Assembly: GCA_029561455.1 (NCBI GenBank)
Contig: JAKQIY010000041.1
Location: 62,001-126,000, forward strand
Source of the DNA: a bacterium
GTDB lineage: Bacteria > Zhuqueibacterota > Zhuqueibacteria > Residuimicrobiales > Krinioviventaceae
DNA length: 64,000 nt
Direction of reading: 5' to 3'
Of this stretch, positions 49,231-58,686 are shown piece by piece. The stretch's first letter is position 1. Each line of letters opens with the position of its first letter. Both the position numbers and the translations under genes were made by a program. A model generated the notes under the pieces. That model made no database searches. It was not told where the DNA came from and saw only the letters and a list, made by a program, of their open reading frames with translations.

Positions 49231-52200
49231 TTATCTCACAATTATTAATTTTTTCCAGTCCTTAAACTCACCGGATTGCAATGTGATCAGGTACACACCG
49301 CTACCCACTTGAACGCCGTTTTCCAGCATGCCGTCCCATAACCAGGAATTCCAGCCGCCATTAAAAACATCTTCGGTCAGCTTGGTAATATGCCGGCCGC
49401 TGACATCATACACATCCAGCCGCGCCAGTCTTTGATATCCCAGCTTGAAACGAATATTAACATAATCTTCCAGTTCCGGTTTATAGACATTCCGGTCAAG
49501 CACCATGTGATCGCCGCTACGCACCAGTAACTGAGTCTGCGCTGTTCCCCTGGCGCCGCGCCGGTTGACAGCATGTAATTCTATGATCACCAGGTCTTCG
49601 TTAGTGGCGCCAACCAGTTTAGTCTGGTTGTACCAGTCTGTTATATCGAGCCAGACATCCGGGGTTGGCGACGGGTTTTGGTCTATGAACAGATCGGCAA
49701 AGGTACTATCCACCTGGCCGTTTGGCAGGCGTACCCACAAATCCCACTCCGTTACCTGTACGGGTATGCGAATGCGCACCTGGGCGCTATCGGTAACATC
49801 GATCACCGCAGGATTAACCTGGATTTCCGGAGTAAATGGCGGCGGTTCGGGCACATAATTGAATACCGTATTCAATGATAGATTATTATTTTGTTGTGGT
49901 GTATTCTCGTTTGTTGCGGATATGGTTACACGGTTTATCAACATATTGGTTCCCACCGGCATCCATGCGGCCACCTGAACATCAAAAGCAAACACAACCT
50001 GTGCATTGGGTTGTAAAGAATCCAGCCGCCAGGTAGCCGCTCCGGTTGTTGTTTCCGCCGGAGGGACATTGAAATTACTTATTATAACGGAATCGGGGAA
50101 ATTGCTGGTTATTTGTACATTGATAGCAGCTACCTGTCCGATATTTTTGGCAATAATATAATGGGGATAAAGTTCGCCTTCACGGGCAAATTTTAATGTA
50201 TCGACGCCGCTCACTGCAAAGGAATCCGGCAGGGCCAGTTGCTGCGGAACCACATCGACTAGCTCACCGGCGCCCTGCTTTTGTAATATATAGATTAACG
50301 CCGATGCGTTATTATTGCCGGCAACCGTATCGCGCGGGGCGGAAATATGCGCCGTAGCATTGACCGGGTAGGGAAATTCCGGCGCGGTTTGCGGCGCGGT
50401 GGCGGTGAACAATGCTGTCCATGTTGTTGCGCCGGCCAGGGTATCGATGCTCCAGAACAAGGTATCGTTATCTGCAACCGGAGTTATGGAAAAATCCGAC
50501 AATTCCAGGATTCCGGGAATAACAGAGCGTAACGAGATAGAGCCGCCCGGTTTGGCGCCGGAATTAATGACCTGGAGCCGGTATTGAAAAGAATTTCCGG
50601 CAACCACGGCTTTATAGACCGCCTCACTTAATTCCAGGGTTGTATCTGTCAAAGCCTCAAGCGTAACATAGGCGTCGAACCGGTGCTTGTCCACCGGGCC
50701 AACCGGCTTGTGCGCTACCCGGACAGTGTCCGCAGCCGAGTTGTTATTATCCGTAGAATCATTGGCCGCATACATCAGGGTTTTGCTGATCAACCGGTCA
50801 ACAGTTGCCGACACGCTGCCGGAGAGCGCGACATTGACGCTCCAGGTGGTATCCTGTCCCGAAGGCAGGTTGCGGATGCGCCAGAACAAACTATCGCCAA
50901 GCTGGAGATAGGGGGTAATAACGGCAGAAGTGAAACTCACATGAGCGGGTAGTTTTTGAATGACTTCAATGGTATCGGCGCTATTCGGGCCGTTATTATT
51001 AATAGTAATAGTATAGCGATACTCACTGCCCGGCTTGACGGCTTTCCATTCCTGTTCATCGTCAATAACAGTGGTGTCGGTCAACGATGACATTTGTAAC
51101 GCCAAATCGGTCATTTTAACACCGGGACCAACCGGTTTACGCACTATTTTTACGGTATCGGCGTCGCTATTATTGTTTAAAGTGGAATCATTGTCCGCAT
51201 AAAGTAATGCGCTGCCGGTTAACCAGTTAATAGCTGCGGGAACATTGTTTGACAGGAAAACATTTACCGTCCAGGTAGTGTCGCGCTTTGCAACCAGGTT
51301 GCGAATCCGCCAAAACAGGCTGTCACCCTGTTGACGATATGGTGTAATTGCGGCGGATTTAAAAGTTACATTCGCCGGTAATTGCTGAATGATTTCTATG
51401 GTATCGGCAGGATTCGGGCCGTTATTGCTGATATCCAGGCGGTATTGATAATTGCCGCCCGGCTTGACGGCGTTCCAGGTACGACCACCGTCAGTTACGG
51501 TTGTATCGGTCAGCGAAACCATTTGCAAAGCCAGGTCGGTCATTTTTTTAGCCGGCCCAACCGGTTTGCGTACTATTTTCACAGTATCGGCATCGGCGTT
51601 GTTGGTAGTGGTTGAATCATTACTTGCCGTCATTAATGCCGTACTTGTCAGCCAGGTTATTGCCTCGGGAACGTTGCCTGATAAAGTAACCTCTACTGTC
51701 CAAGCTGTATCCCGGCTTGCCGCCAGGTTATGGATATTCCAGTACAGACTGTCACCCTGCTGACGATAGGGAGTAATTGCGGCGGATTTATAACTCACAT
51801 TGGCCGGCAACTTTTGCGCTACAGTTATAGTATCGGCGGCATTGGGGCCGTTATTATCAATGGTAATAGTATAGTGATAATTGCCGCCCGGTTTAACGGC
51901 GTTCCAGGTGCGATCGTCATCAATCACAGTGGTATCGGTCAGCGAAACCATTTGCAAAGCCAGGTCGGTCATTTTCTTTCCGGGACCCACCGGGTTACGT
52001 ACTATTTTTACCGTGTCGGCGTCGCTATTGTTATAATTAGTAGAATCATTAACGGCCGTTTCTGTGACGGTCGCTGTCAGCCAGTCAATTCCATCGGGAA
52101 CAGTGTTGGCAAGAGTAACATTTACCAGCCAGGTGGCGTTATTGCCGGCCGCCAGTTCAGCAAGGTTCCACACCAGACTGTCGCCCTGCCACTGAAAAGG

Positions 52201-54213
52201 CTGCAGTGTAGTGCTGTTAAATTGCACATAGGCGGGTAATTTTTGCACAATTCGCAGCGTTTGCGCCGGATGAATTCCCTGGTTATGTAAAGAAACCCTA
52301 TATTGGTAATCCGCGCCCGGTTTGACCGCGTTTCTTTCCCGGTTGTCAATAATTACAGTCGTATCAGTTATTGCTGCAAGAGTAACCGCGACATCAGTTT
52401 TTGCCGGGGGCAGTATCTTTTCAATAACATAAACCAGATCTGTCGCGCTGTTGTTGGCCGGATTATCATCGAGAGGATGAGCGACAACTGCAAAATGCTG
52501 AATCTCAAAGGGGTATGCGGTAACCTGAGAAGAGACGTATGCATTGAATTGCACCTGGCGATTATCTAACGGCGCCAGAACGCCAAACTGCCAGAATAAC
52601 GTATCACCATTTTGCCGCGTCGGCGGGGTGGTAAAACCGGATAAAGTGACTGAATCCGGTTTCAGGCTCCACAACACCGCATTGGCGGCAGTTTCCGGGC
52701 CATTATTGATTACCTGTAATGTGACCGGGTAATTTTCACCGGGATATATTGCTTTAACTGTAGTATTATTTATTGTCGTGGTCTTGCCGGTTTGCGCCTG
52801 CATAGTGAGGGCCAGGTCGGCAGCAGGCTTGGCGGCGATCGCCTTAACCGTATCCACATCGGTATTGTTAAGCGCCAGGGTATCGTTTACCGCCGTCACA
52901 TATCCTTTGGTAATTACCAGGTTTTCAGCTAACGGTAATTTAACTTTGACTGTTGCGGTAAAGGGAATGACCTTTACTTCATAGGGAAGGAACAACGGAA
53001 AATTCCACACCAGGGAATCGGCATTATGCCAATTGGGGGTTACGACTGCATTTTTATAATTAACCAGCGGGGAGAGTTTGCTGGAAATTTTTACTATTTT
53101 TGCCGTATCGGGGGAGACGTTAGTAATGCGCAGGGTATATTGAATATCTTCATTTTCCCTGGCGATGTTTAAAGATCCCTCGGCGGAAATATCAACGGAA
53201 TCAGTGACCGACTCGATGCGGAGGGCAAGATCGGCTTTTTCCTGGTGCGGCCCGCCGTTGTCGGTCAGGGACCAGAATTGTCCGATTGCCGTATTATTTA
53301 CAAGATTAATATCATTAGGGGCGTCCAGCATCGCGGGGCATTCCAGCAAGGTATAGCCGTCCGGCATGGTTGCAGCCAGGCGGCCGGTGATCGTTACAGT
53401 AAAGGTGTTCTGCGGCTCCAGGTCCGGCACATCCCACAACAAGGTATCACCTACCATTGCTTTGGGTGTAATAGAGAACACCCGGTTTTGCAGAGCCACA
53501 GGCAGAGCTCCTTTTAACACTGCATAGCGCAGCCGGTTTTCGTTTATGTTCTGCGCGCGCAGGGTAATTGTTACCTGTTCACCGGGATAAGCAACCTGGC
53601 GTAGTTCGCCGTTATAGAGCCGGATTCTTGCCGTCTGCACATTCACCTGGACGGCGCCATCAATCCGTGGCTCGGCAATTACAGTCAGCACGCTGTCAAT
53701 ATAAACGCTTTCCGCGCCGCCTTCCTCGGTGGTGCCGCCCATTGGCGGATGCAGGAATTGCGGATATTGCTTGTAGATTTCTCCATAATGATGCAGACGA
53801 ATCGTGCTTGTCCCTTGCTTGAAATAGAACAGCCCGGCATTTTCAAAGACCGAGACCGTATCCATACCCACCGAATCGGCAACTACACGGTAAGGTCCAG
53901 CATTCGGATCTTCTGGGGTTGAAACAGTGCCGTCGCTATGATGTACCGTTAAAAAATAACTTTCGTTCAATTGGTGATCGCCGCTGTCGTGCGCCATGCG
54001 CGGATATAACCGGTAATACCCCGGATAGTGTACCTGGATTTGCACCATATCGGCAACCATTTTTGTTGGCCCCTTGTCTACACGCACACCAACGTATGCA
54101 AAAAGGCTGAAATCTTCTATCGGTTGTAATTGCGCCTGGACGAGGAAAGGAAAAAGGAGCACGGCAAAAAATAAACAAAGAAACCCTTGTTTAAAAAATG
54201 CAGGTGTTTTCAT
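49231..54213 (-). CDS. Giant surface protein with tandem DUF11-type repeats and C-terminal sorting domain
   Basis: 1660 residues, the longest gene here. Signal peptide 1-27 (ending LVQAQ). About ten beta-domains of the DUF11/CARDB type follow (ITVAQKLPANVSYKSAAITP, then SLYWNIHNLAA and NADADTVKIVRKPVGP). Four central copies are exactly 143 residues apart. The C-terminus is a sorting domain: YVNIRFKLGYQRLARLDVYD, VSGRHITKLTEDVFNGG and SGVYLITLQSGEFKDWKKLI. Probably a long extracellular fibre or adhesin secreted by a type IX-like route. The PorV-OmpA fusion gene follows after two bases, so the two are co-expressed and may work together. Confidence 0.88.
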   Translation of the reverse strand: MKTPAFFKQGFLCLFFAVLLFPFLVQAQLQPIEDFSLFAYVGVRVDKGPTKMVADMVQIQVHYPGYYRLYPRMAHDSGDHQLNESYFLTVHHSDGTVSTPEDPNAGPYRVVADSVGMDTVSVFENAGLFYFKQGTSTIRLHHYGEIYKQYPQFLHPPMGGTTEEGGAESVYIDSVLTVIAEPRIDGAVQVNVQTARIRLYNGELRQVAYPGEQVTITLRAQNINENRLRYAVLKGALPVALQNRVFSITPKAMVGDTLLWDVPDLEPQNTFTVTITGRLAATMPDGYTLLECPAMLDAPNDINLVNNTAIGQFWSLTDNGGPHQEKADLALRIESVTDSVDISAEGSLNIARENEDIQYTLRITNVSPDTAKIVKISSKLSPLVNYKNAVVTPNWHNADSLVWNFPLFLPYEVKVIPFTATVKVKLPLAENLVITKGYVTAVNDTLALNNTDVDTVKAIAAKPAADLALTMQAQTGKTTTINNTTVKAIYPGENYPVTLQVINNGPETAANAVLWSLKPDSVTLSGFTTPPTRQNGDTLFWQFGVLAPLDNRQVQFNAYVSSQVTAYPFEIQHFAVVAHPLDDNPANNSATDLVYVIEKILPPAKTDVAVTLAAITDTTVIIDNRERNAVKPGADYQYRVSLHNQGIHPAQTLRIVQKLPAYVQFNSTTLQPFQWQGDSLVWNLAELAAGNNATWLVNVTLANTVPDGIDWLTATVTETAVNDSTNYNNSDADTVKIVRNPVGPGKKMTDLALQMVSLTDTTVIDDDRTWNAVKPGGNYHYTITIDNNGPNAADTITVAQKLPANVSYKSAAITPYRQQGDSLYWNIHNLAASRDTAWTVEVTLSGNVPEAITWLTSTALMTASNDSTTTNNADADTVKIVRKPVGPAKKMTDLALQMVSLTDTTVTDGGRTWNAVKPGGNYQYRLDISNNGPNPADTIEIIQQLPANVTFKSAAITPYRQQGDSLFWRIRNLVAKRDTTWTVNVFLSNNVPAAINWLTGSALLYADNDSTLNNNSDADTVKIVRKPVGPGVKMTDLALQMSSLTDTTVIDDEQEWKAVKPGSEYRYTITINNNGPNSADTIEVIQKLPAHVSFTSAVITPYLQLGDSLFWRIRNLPSGQDTTWSVNVALSGSVSATVDRLISKTLMYAANDSTDNNNSAADTVRVAHKPVGPVDKHRFDAYVTLEALTDTTLELSEAVYKAVVAGNSFQYRLQVINSGAKPGGSISLRSVIPGILELSDFSITPVADNDTLFWSIDTLAGATTWTALFTATAPQTAPEFPYPVNATAHISAPRDTVAGNNNASALIYILQKQGAGELVDVVPQQLALPDSFAVSGVDTLKFAREGELYPHYIIAKNIGQVAAINVQITSNFPDSVIISNFNVPPAETTTGAATWRLDSLQPNAQVVFAFDVQVAAWMPVGTNMLINRVTISATNENTPQQNNNLSLNTVFNYVPEPPPFTPEIQVNPAVIDVTDSAQVRIRIPVQVTEWDLWVRLPNGQVDSTFADLFIDQNPSPTPDVWLDITDWYNQTKLVGATNEDLVIIELHAVNRRGARGTAQTQLLVRSGDHMVLDRNVYKPELEDYVNIRFKLGYQRLARLDVYDVSGRHITKLTEDVFNGGWNSWLWDGMLENGVQVGSGVYLITLQSGEFKDWKKLIIVR
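50642..52789. repeat. Tandem 429-bp coding repeats inside the giant surface protein gene
   Basis: The same DNA landmark (GTATCGGTCA or close variants) recurs at 51074, 51503, 51932 and 52361, exactly 429 bases (143 codons) apart, with a further copy at 50642 (432). Units share long identical stretches, for example at 51501-51545 and 51929-51973. Recent duplication within the gene is likely. Confidence 0.88.
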
Positions 54214-54502
54214 TTTTAACCCAATGATTACTGTAAGATTGATTGAATTAATTTACCTGTGATTAAATATAATATAAAACATATATAAATACAAAACATT
54301 CATGTAATTGCAGAGGGAATCCGGTTTTTATAACTACCTGAATAGTAAAATAATATAAAATCTTTTATCACCGTTCTCAATAAAATTACGTTATACAACA
54401 GTTTTGTTAGGTGCTATCATTCCCTAATTTTTACCGCCTGTGTTTCTGTAAAAAAATAACCGGATCGCTTACTAATTCAACATACCGGGCGGGTGATAAT
54501 AA

Positions 54503-55939
54503 CTAGCTCTTGCGCTCCAACAGGGCAACCACTTCAACATGAGCGGTATGTGGAAACATATCCACGGGTTTGACCTTGACAAGCCGGTATTCCTGTTCGC
54601 ACAAGATCGCCAGGTCGCGCGCCAGGGATGCGGGATTGCAGGAAACATGCACAATACGCTGCGGCAGCAATTTTAGAACCGCCTGCACCGTATCGGGGTG
54701 CATGCCGCCGCGCGGCGGGTCAATGATCATGACATCCGGCTCGCCGCAGCTTTCCAGAACTGCCGGAATATTCCTGATCAAATCCTTTAAATCCCCGGCA
54801 ATAAACCGACAATTTTCCACATTATTCAAAACACAGTTGTTATTCGCATCTTTAATAGCGGACTCGACTGATTCAAAACCGGTCACCCGGCGCACCAGGC
54901 CGCTGATATAAATGGAAATTGTGCCGGCGCCGCAATAGAGATCGTATACATTTTCATTTCTGGAAAAATTGGCAAATTCAATAATCGTATCGTATAACCG
55001 TTCCGCCTGGTGGGTGTTGGTTTGGAAAAAAGAGTTGGCGGAAATTTCAAAGCGGTATTTGCCAAGCTGTTCATAAACGGTACTGCGGCCGTACAGCAGG
55101 GTTTCGGTTTCGCAAAAAGCCACCCCGCCCAGACTGGTGGTCGTTCCCAGCAGCAAGCTGGTAATTTGCGGGAAACGGGCGGTCATTTCCCTGGTGACCA
55201 AGCGGGCAATTTTTTCATTATATTCACGGGTTACCACATTGACCATCAGATCGGTGGTATTCAGGCATTTACGGACGATCAGGAACCGCCAGAATCCTTT
55301 TTGCGCGCGGCTGCCATAAGCGGGCAGTCCGCTTTGCGCCGCAACTTCCCGGATATGTTTTACGATTTCGGCTACGATAGGGTCGGCCAGGTAACATTCC
55401 TGCAGATCGACTACTTTTTCAAAAAATCCTTTGGCATGCATACCCAGGTAATGGCCGTTTTTATTGAACTCGGCATTACTGCTTATTTCATCAACATCCA
55501 GCCATCTTTCCGGGGCAAAGGAAAACTCCATTTTATTGCGGTAATGAAATTGTTCTTCCGCAGGTAAAATCGGCAGCATGGTAAAATCTGTCAGTCCGCC
55601 TATTCGTTGCACTAAATCGCTTACCTGTTCCTCCTTGGCGGCAAGCTGGCTGGAATAATTAAAATGCTGCAGGGAACAGCCGCCGCAGCCGTTTACATGC
55701 CGGCATAAAGGTGGGATATATTGGTCACTTTGCTTGAGGATACGCAGCAGCCGGGCTTCACAATACTTTTTTTTCTTTCTGGAAATGCGCGCCAGTACCG
55801 TTTGTCCGGGTAAGGTATCATCCACAAAACAGACCATATCATTGATCCGTGCAATACCCCTGGCGCCAAAGGCGAGCGCCTGAATTTCCAATTCCAGTTC
55901 TGTTCCTTTTTTAGGAACGATATTTTCAGACAAAGTCAT
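54503..55939 (-). CDS. rlmD: 23S rRNA (uracil-5-)-methyltransferase, RlmD/RumA type
   Basis: 478 residues. N-terminal TRAM domain (about 12-68), then an iron-sulfur Cys cluster (C79, C85, C88 in CRHVNGCGGCSLQH; a fourth Cys in LQECYL), the SAM-binding domain with DLYCGAGTISIYIS, IDPPRGG and catalytic VSCNPASLARDL. TrmA/RlmC/RlmD form one family; the TRAM plus FeS layout fits RlmD-like enzymes, but the target uracil cannot be assigned from sequence. Free-standing; a 289-base AT-rich gap without features separates it from the giant surface-protein gene. Confidence 0.92.
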   Translation of the reverse strand: MTLSENIVPKKGTELELEIQALAFGARGIARINDMVCFVDDTLPGQTVLARISRKKKKYCEARLLRILKQSDQYIPPLCRHVNGCGGCSLQHFNYSSQLAAKEEQVSDLVQRIGGLTDFTMLPILPAEEQFHYRNKMEFSFAPERWLDVDEISSNAEFNKNGHYLGMHAKGFFEKVVDLQECYLADPIVAEIVKHIREVAAQSGLPAYGSRAQKGFWRFLIVRKCLNTTDLMVNVVTREYNEKIARLVTREMTARFPQITSLLLGTTTSLGGVAFCETETLLYGRSTVYEQLGKYRFEISANSFFQTNTHQAERLYDTIIEFANFSRNENVYDLYCGAGTISIYISGLVRRVTGFESVESAIKDANNNCVLNNVENCRFIAGDLKDLIRNIPAVLESCGEPDVMIIDPPRGGMHPDTVQAVLKLLPQRIVHVSCNPASLARDLAILCEQEYRLVKVKPVDMFPHTAHVEVVALLERKS

Positions 55940-55962
55940 TCGTAACCATACTCCCGCCCCGG

Positions 55963-56535
55963 TTATTCCATTATACGCTTTGCGCCCAGGTACTGGCTTT
56001 TATAAGGAGCTTCGGTTAATGAAGACACGATAACACCCTGGCTTTCCGACGCATGCACAAATTTTCCTTTGGCGATATAAAATCCCACATGATTGATTTT
56101 TTTGGTCTGCCCGTCGCTAAAGAACAGCAGGTCGGCAAAACGCACCTGTTTAAGTGAAACCGTTTTGCCCTTTTGCGCCTGTTGCAGGGTGCTGTGCGGC
56201 AGTTCGATATTGGCGGCGCGTTTATACAGGCTGGAAATGAGGCCTGAACAATCCGTTCCCGCCGGGGATGCGCCGCCCCAAACATAAGGAGCGCCCATAA
56301 ATCTCTTAATCTCGGCAAGAAATTTCTGATAAACTAATTTATCCAGTTTTCCGGTATTTACCGCTGCTGTACCAGGTGTAGTATCGCCCTGTTCCGTAAT
56401 TGCTGCTGTATCTTCGGGCGGTAATTCCCCTTCAGGGTAGCGGGGAACAAGTTTAATACCGCAGCCAGGCAATAAACTAAGCAGAAAAAATGTTACTATA
56501 ATTAAAATCACACTATTTTTGCGAGTTTTTATCAT
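55963..56535 (-). CDS. NlpC/P60 cell-wall hydrolase lipoprotein
   Basis: 190 residues. Lipobox LLPGC gives an acylated Cys at about residue 25. After a Pro/Glu-rich linker the NlpC/P60 domain (about 70-190) has PYVWGGASPAGTDCSGL with the catalytic Cys, HVGFYI with the catalytic His, and FVHAS. Hydrolyses peptide bonds in peptidoglycan at the outer membrane/periplasm. 23 bases before rlmD, same strand. The 289-base gap upstream (56536-56824) is AT-rich and featureless apart from presumed divergent promoters. Confidence 0.93.
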   Translation of the reverse strand: MIKTRKNSVILIIVTFFLLSLLPGCGIKLVPRYPEGELPPEDTAAITEQGDTTPGTAAVNTGKLDKLVYQKFLAEIKRFMGAPYVWGGASPAGTDCSGLISSLYKRAANIELPHSTLQQAQKGKTVSLKQVRFADLLFFSDGQTKKINHVGFYIAKGKFVHASESQGVIVSSLTEAPYKSQYLGAKRIME

Positions 56536-56824
56536 TGCTGTTCCTTTTACTGGTTCACGGTATGAACAATTGATACAGCGCTGCCGGTTATATTAACTAA
56601 AAACAATTACCCGGTATTCCTATTTTCCAAAACCATTTATATAAAACAAGAGTAACTTGCTGGTTTATCATTACATATATACCTGATAAAATACTTTAAT
56701 GCAGGCAAACTAGCAAGGAAAATATTTATATTTTTCACTTGACTTTTGCCGAACCTGAATTTAAATTTAACTGTTTTTAAAATAAAGAGTTGCCCCTTTA
56801 CCTGTTTTCAACAAGGATAAAAAA

Positions 56825-57220
56825 ATGCCAGAACCCGCAAAAGGAAATAGCTTTCGTATTGTTATCTTGATCGTTCTTGTTATTGCCGGCTACTATGCCT
56901 ATCAAAAATACCTGAAACCCTCGTCGCCTGCAGCCATCACTGCCGCTGCGGGTCCGGTCATTTATGATACCAATCCGCAAAATGACTCGTTTATAAAAGG
57001 AACATTAACCGCACAGCAACTGGTGCAGTTAGATAAAATATTGGAATTCGAGAAATCGCAAACCGGTATGCGCATTACCCAGGAGCAGCTCAAAGAACTG
57101 GCTGCCAATGACCTGGCCCTGTATGACGCCTATAACCGCTGGCGCCGGTGTGTGGATATGATGCGATCAACCCATCATACCATTTACCCCAGCGAGCGGC
57201 ATTTGTATCAGCGTAAATAG
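56825..57220 (+). CDS. Small single-pass membrane protein, unknown function
   Basis: 131 residues. One membrane helix near the N-terminus (about 12-27, IVILIVLVIAGYYAY), then an Ala/Pro-rich linker and a helical C-terminal region with LTAQQLVQLDKILEFEKSQTG. No recognised domain. Start codon ATG; Shine-Dalgarno AAGGA about 7 bases before. Its gene precedes the HEAT-like solenoid gene by 153 bases on the same strand, but the gap and the CCGGC/GCCGG hairpin there leave co-transcription uncertain. Confidence 0.65.
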   Translation: MPEPAKGNSFRIVILIVLVIAGYYAYQKYLKPSSPAAITAAAGPVIYDTNPQNDSFIKGTLTAQQLVQLDKILEFEKSQTGMRITQEQLKELAANDLALYDAYNRWRRCVDMMRSTHHTIYPSERHLYQRK

Positions 57221-57373
57221 ACCGGCTTTTAACTGCCGGGCATTTACCATTGAGTATTAAATCTCCTTAAATACACGGTTATTGTTTTAAATGGCTGGTA
57301 ATTCAATAGATCGTCCTTTTCCATATCATTCCCGGCGCTAACCCGGGTTTCACATTTTTACAGGCACAGGCAG

Positions 57374-58672
57374 ATGAAAATGACCCTGTTCGATAAACTC
57401 CGCTGGTCGCTGACCGGAGCTGAGCAGAAAAGCAAGCGAATTGCTGCTGAAACTGATCCGCATGTGCTTGTACAACTCGCATTATTTGAAAATAATCCGG
57501 ATACCTGTAAAAAGATCATCGACCGGCTCAGCGTTCACTTTGCCCTGGCAAAAATCGCCGGTAAGCATCCTGATCCGGGAATCCGTATTTATGCCCTCGA
57601 TAAAATAACCGAACAGACGATTTTGCAGGAATTTGCCGAAAATGACCCGGACGACACGGTGCGCCGCGCCGCGCTGGTTAAAATTACCGATCCCCTGTTC
57701 CTGGCAGAACGCTGCCAAAACGATCCTTCAGTGTGGGTACGCCAGGCGGCGGTAAAAAAAATTGACGACAAGGACTTGCTGCACAAAATAGTCCTCTCCG
57801 ATAACAGCGGAGATGTACGCCGCGCCGCCCTGGAAAAGATCGGTAACCCTGAAGTCATTGTGCAGCTGGCATTGTACGACCATGATGAAATGATGCGTCA
57901 TGCAGCCGTGCTGAAAATTCATGACCAACTCATTCTTGAAAAGATCGTCCGCAGCGAAAAAAGCGCCCTGGTGCGAAAATCAGCCGTGCAAAACATTCAT
58001 TCGCAGTCGTTTTTAGCCGAAACCTTGCTGGGTAACCCGGAAGAGCAAGTACGCGAAGCGTTGATTATGAAAATTAAGGACGAGAACTTGCTTTTCAAGA
58101 CCGCAAAATTCGATAAAAATCCGGCATTGCGTGAAATGGCCGCCAACAAGATTACCGATCAGCAATTATTGATCTCCCTGGCCCGCCTTGCCGACGATCT
58201 GTCGATCCGCGTGCTGGCCCTGGAACGGATCAGCGACCAAAATGTGCTTGCCGATATTGCCAAAACCGATAAAATGAACCAAATCCGCGTAGCGGCATTA
58301 AACAGATTGATAAACAAAGCTGTTTTAACAGATATTGCAATTACCGACAAGGAAGAATTTGTCAGCCTGAAAGCGCTGGAAAAAATAGATAATCCGGGAT
58401 TCATTGCCCGCATCGCCATGGATGCGCATTTGAGTACTGTTCGGGAAAAAGCGTTGGCGCAGATCAGCGATCAAAAAATCCTGTTTGAAATTGTCATGTA
58501 TGATCGTGATATTCATGTTCAACAACAGGCTTTGCTCAAGTTAGCCGACCCTGCCCTACTCGAACGGATTGTGTTAAACGAACGCCTGGATTATGAACTG
58601 CGCAGCAAAGCCCTGGCCGGCCTGCAGGATCAGCCTGGTTATGCTGCATTGGTAAAAAAAATGGGGCTATAG
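57374..58672 (+). CDS. HEAT/LRV-like alpha-solenoid with exact 26-residue repeats
   Basis: 432 residues with no signal peptide, so probably cytosolic. From residue 70 to the end there are 14 repeats. Each starts VR..AL.KI.D and continues LL..I...D; the first twelve intervals are exactly 26 residues, the last 27, without gaps. Starts are at IRIYAL, VRRAAL, VRQAAV, VRRAAL, MRHAAV and so on. Such short two-helix units resemble leucine-rich-repeat-variant (LRV) or short HEAT repeats, which build protein-binding scaffolds. No catalytic residue or Cys cluster is seen, unlike the Azotobacter LRV protein with its FeS cluster. The 15 bases to the NHL gene suggest one operon. Confidence 0.82.
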   Translation: MKMTLFDKLRWSLTGAEQKSKRIAAETDPHVLVQLALFENNPDTCKKIIDRLSVHFALAKIAGKHPDPGIRIYALDKITEQTILQEFAENDPDDTVRRAALVKITDPLFLAERCQNDPSVWVRQAAVKKIDDKDLLHKIVLSDNSGDVRRAALEKIGNPEVIVQLALYDHDEMMRHAAVLKIHDQLILEKIVRSEKSALVRKSAVQNIHSQSFLAETLLGNPEEQVREALIMKIKDENLLFKTAKFDKNPALREMAANKITDQQLLISLARLADDLSIRVLALERISDQNVLADIAKTDKMNQIRVAALNRLINKAVLTDIAITDKEEFVSLKALEKIDNPGFIARIAMDAHLSTVREKALAQISDQKILFEIVMYDRDIHVQQQALLKLADPALLERIVLNERLDYELRSKALAGLQDQPGYAALVKKMGL

Positions 58673-58686
58673 GAGAGTTTACACTG

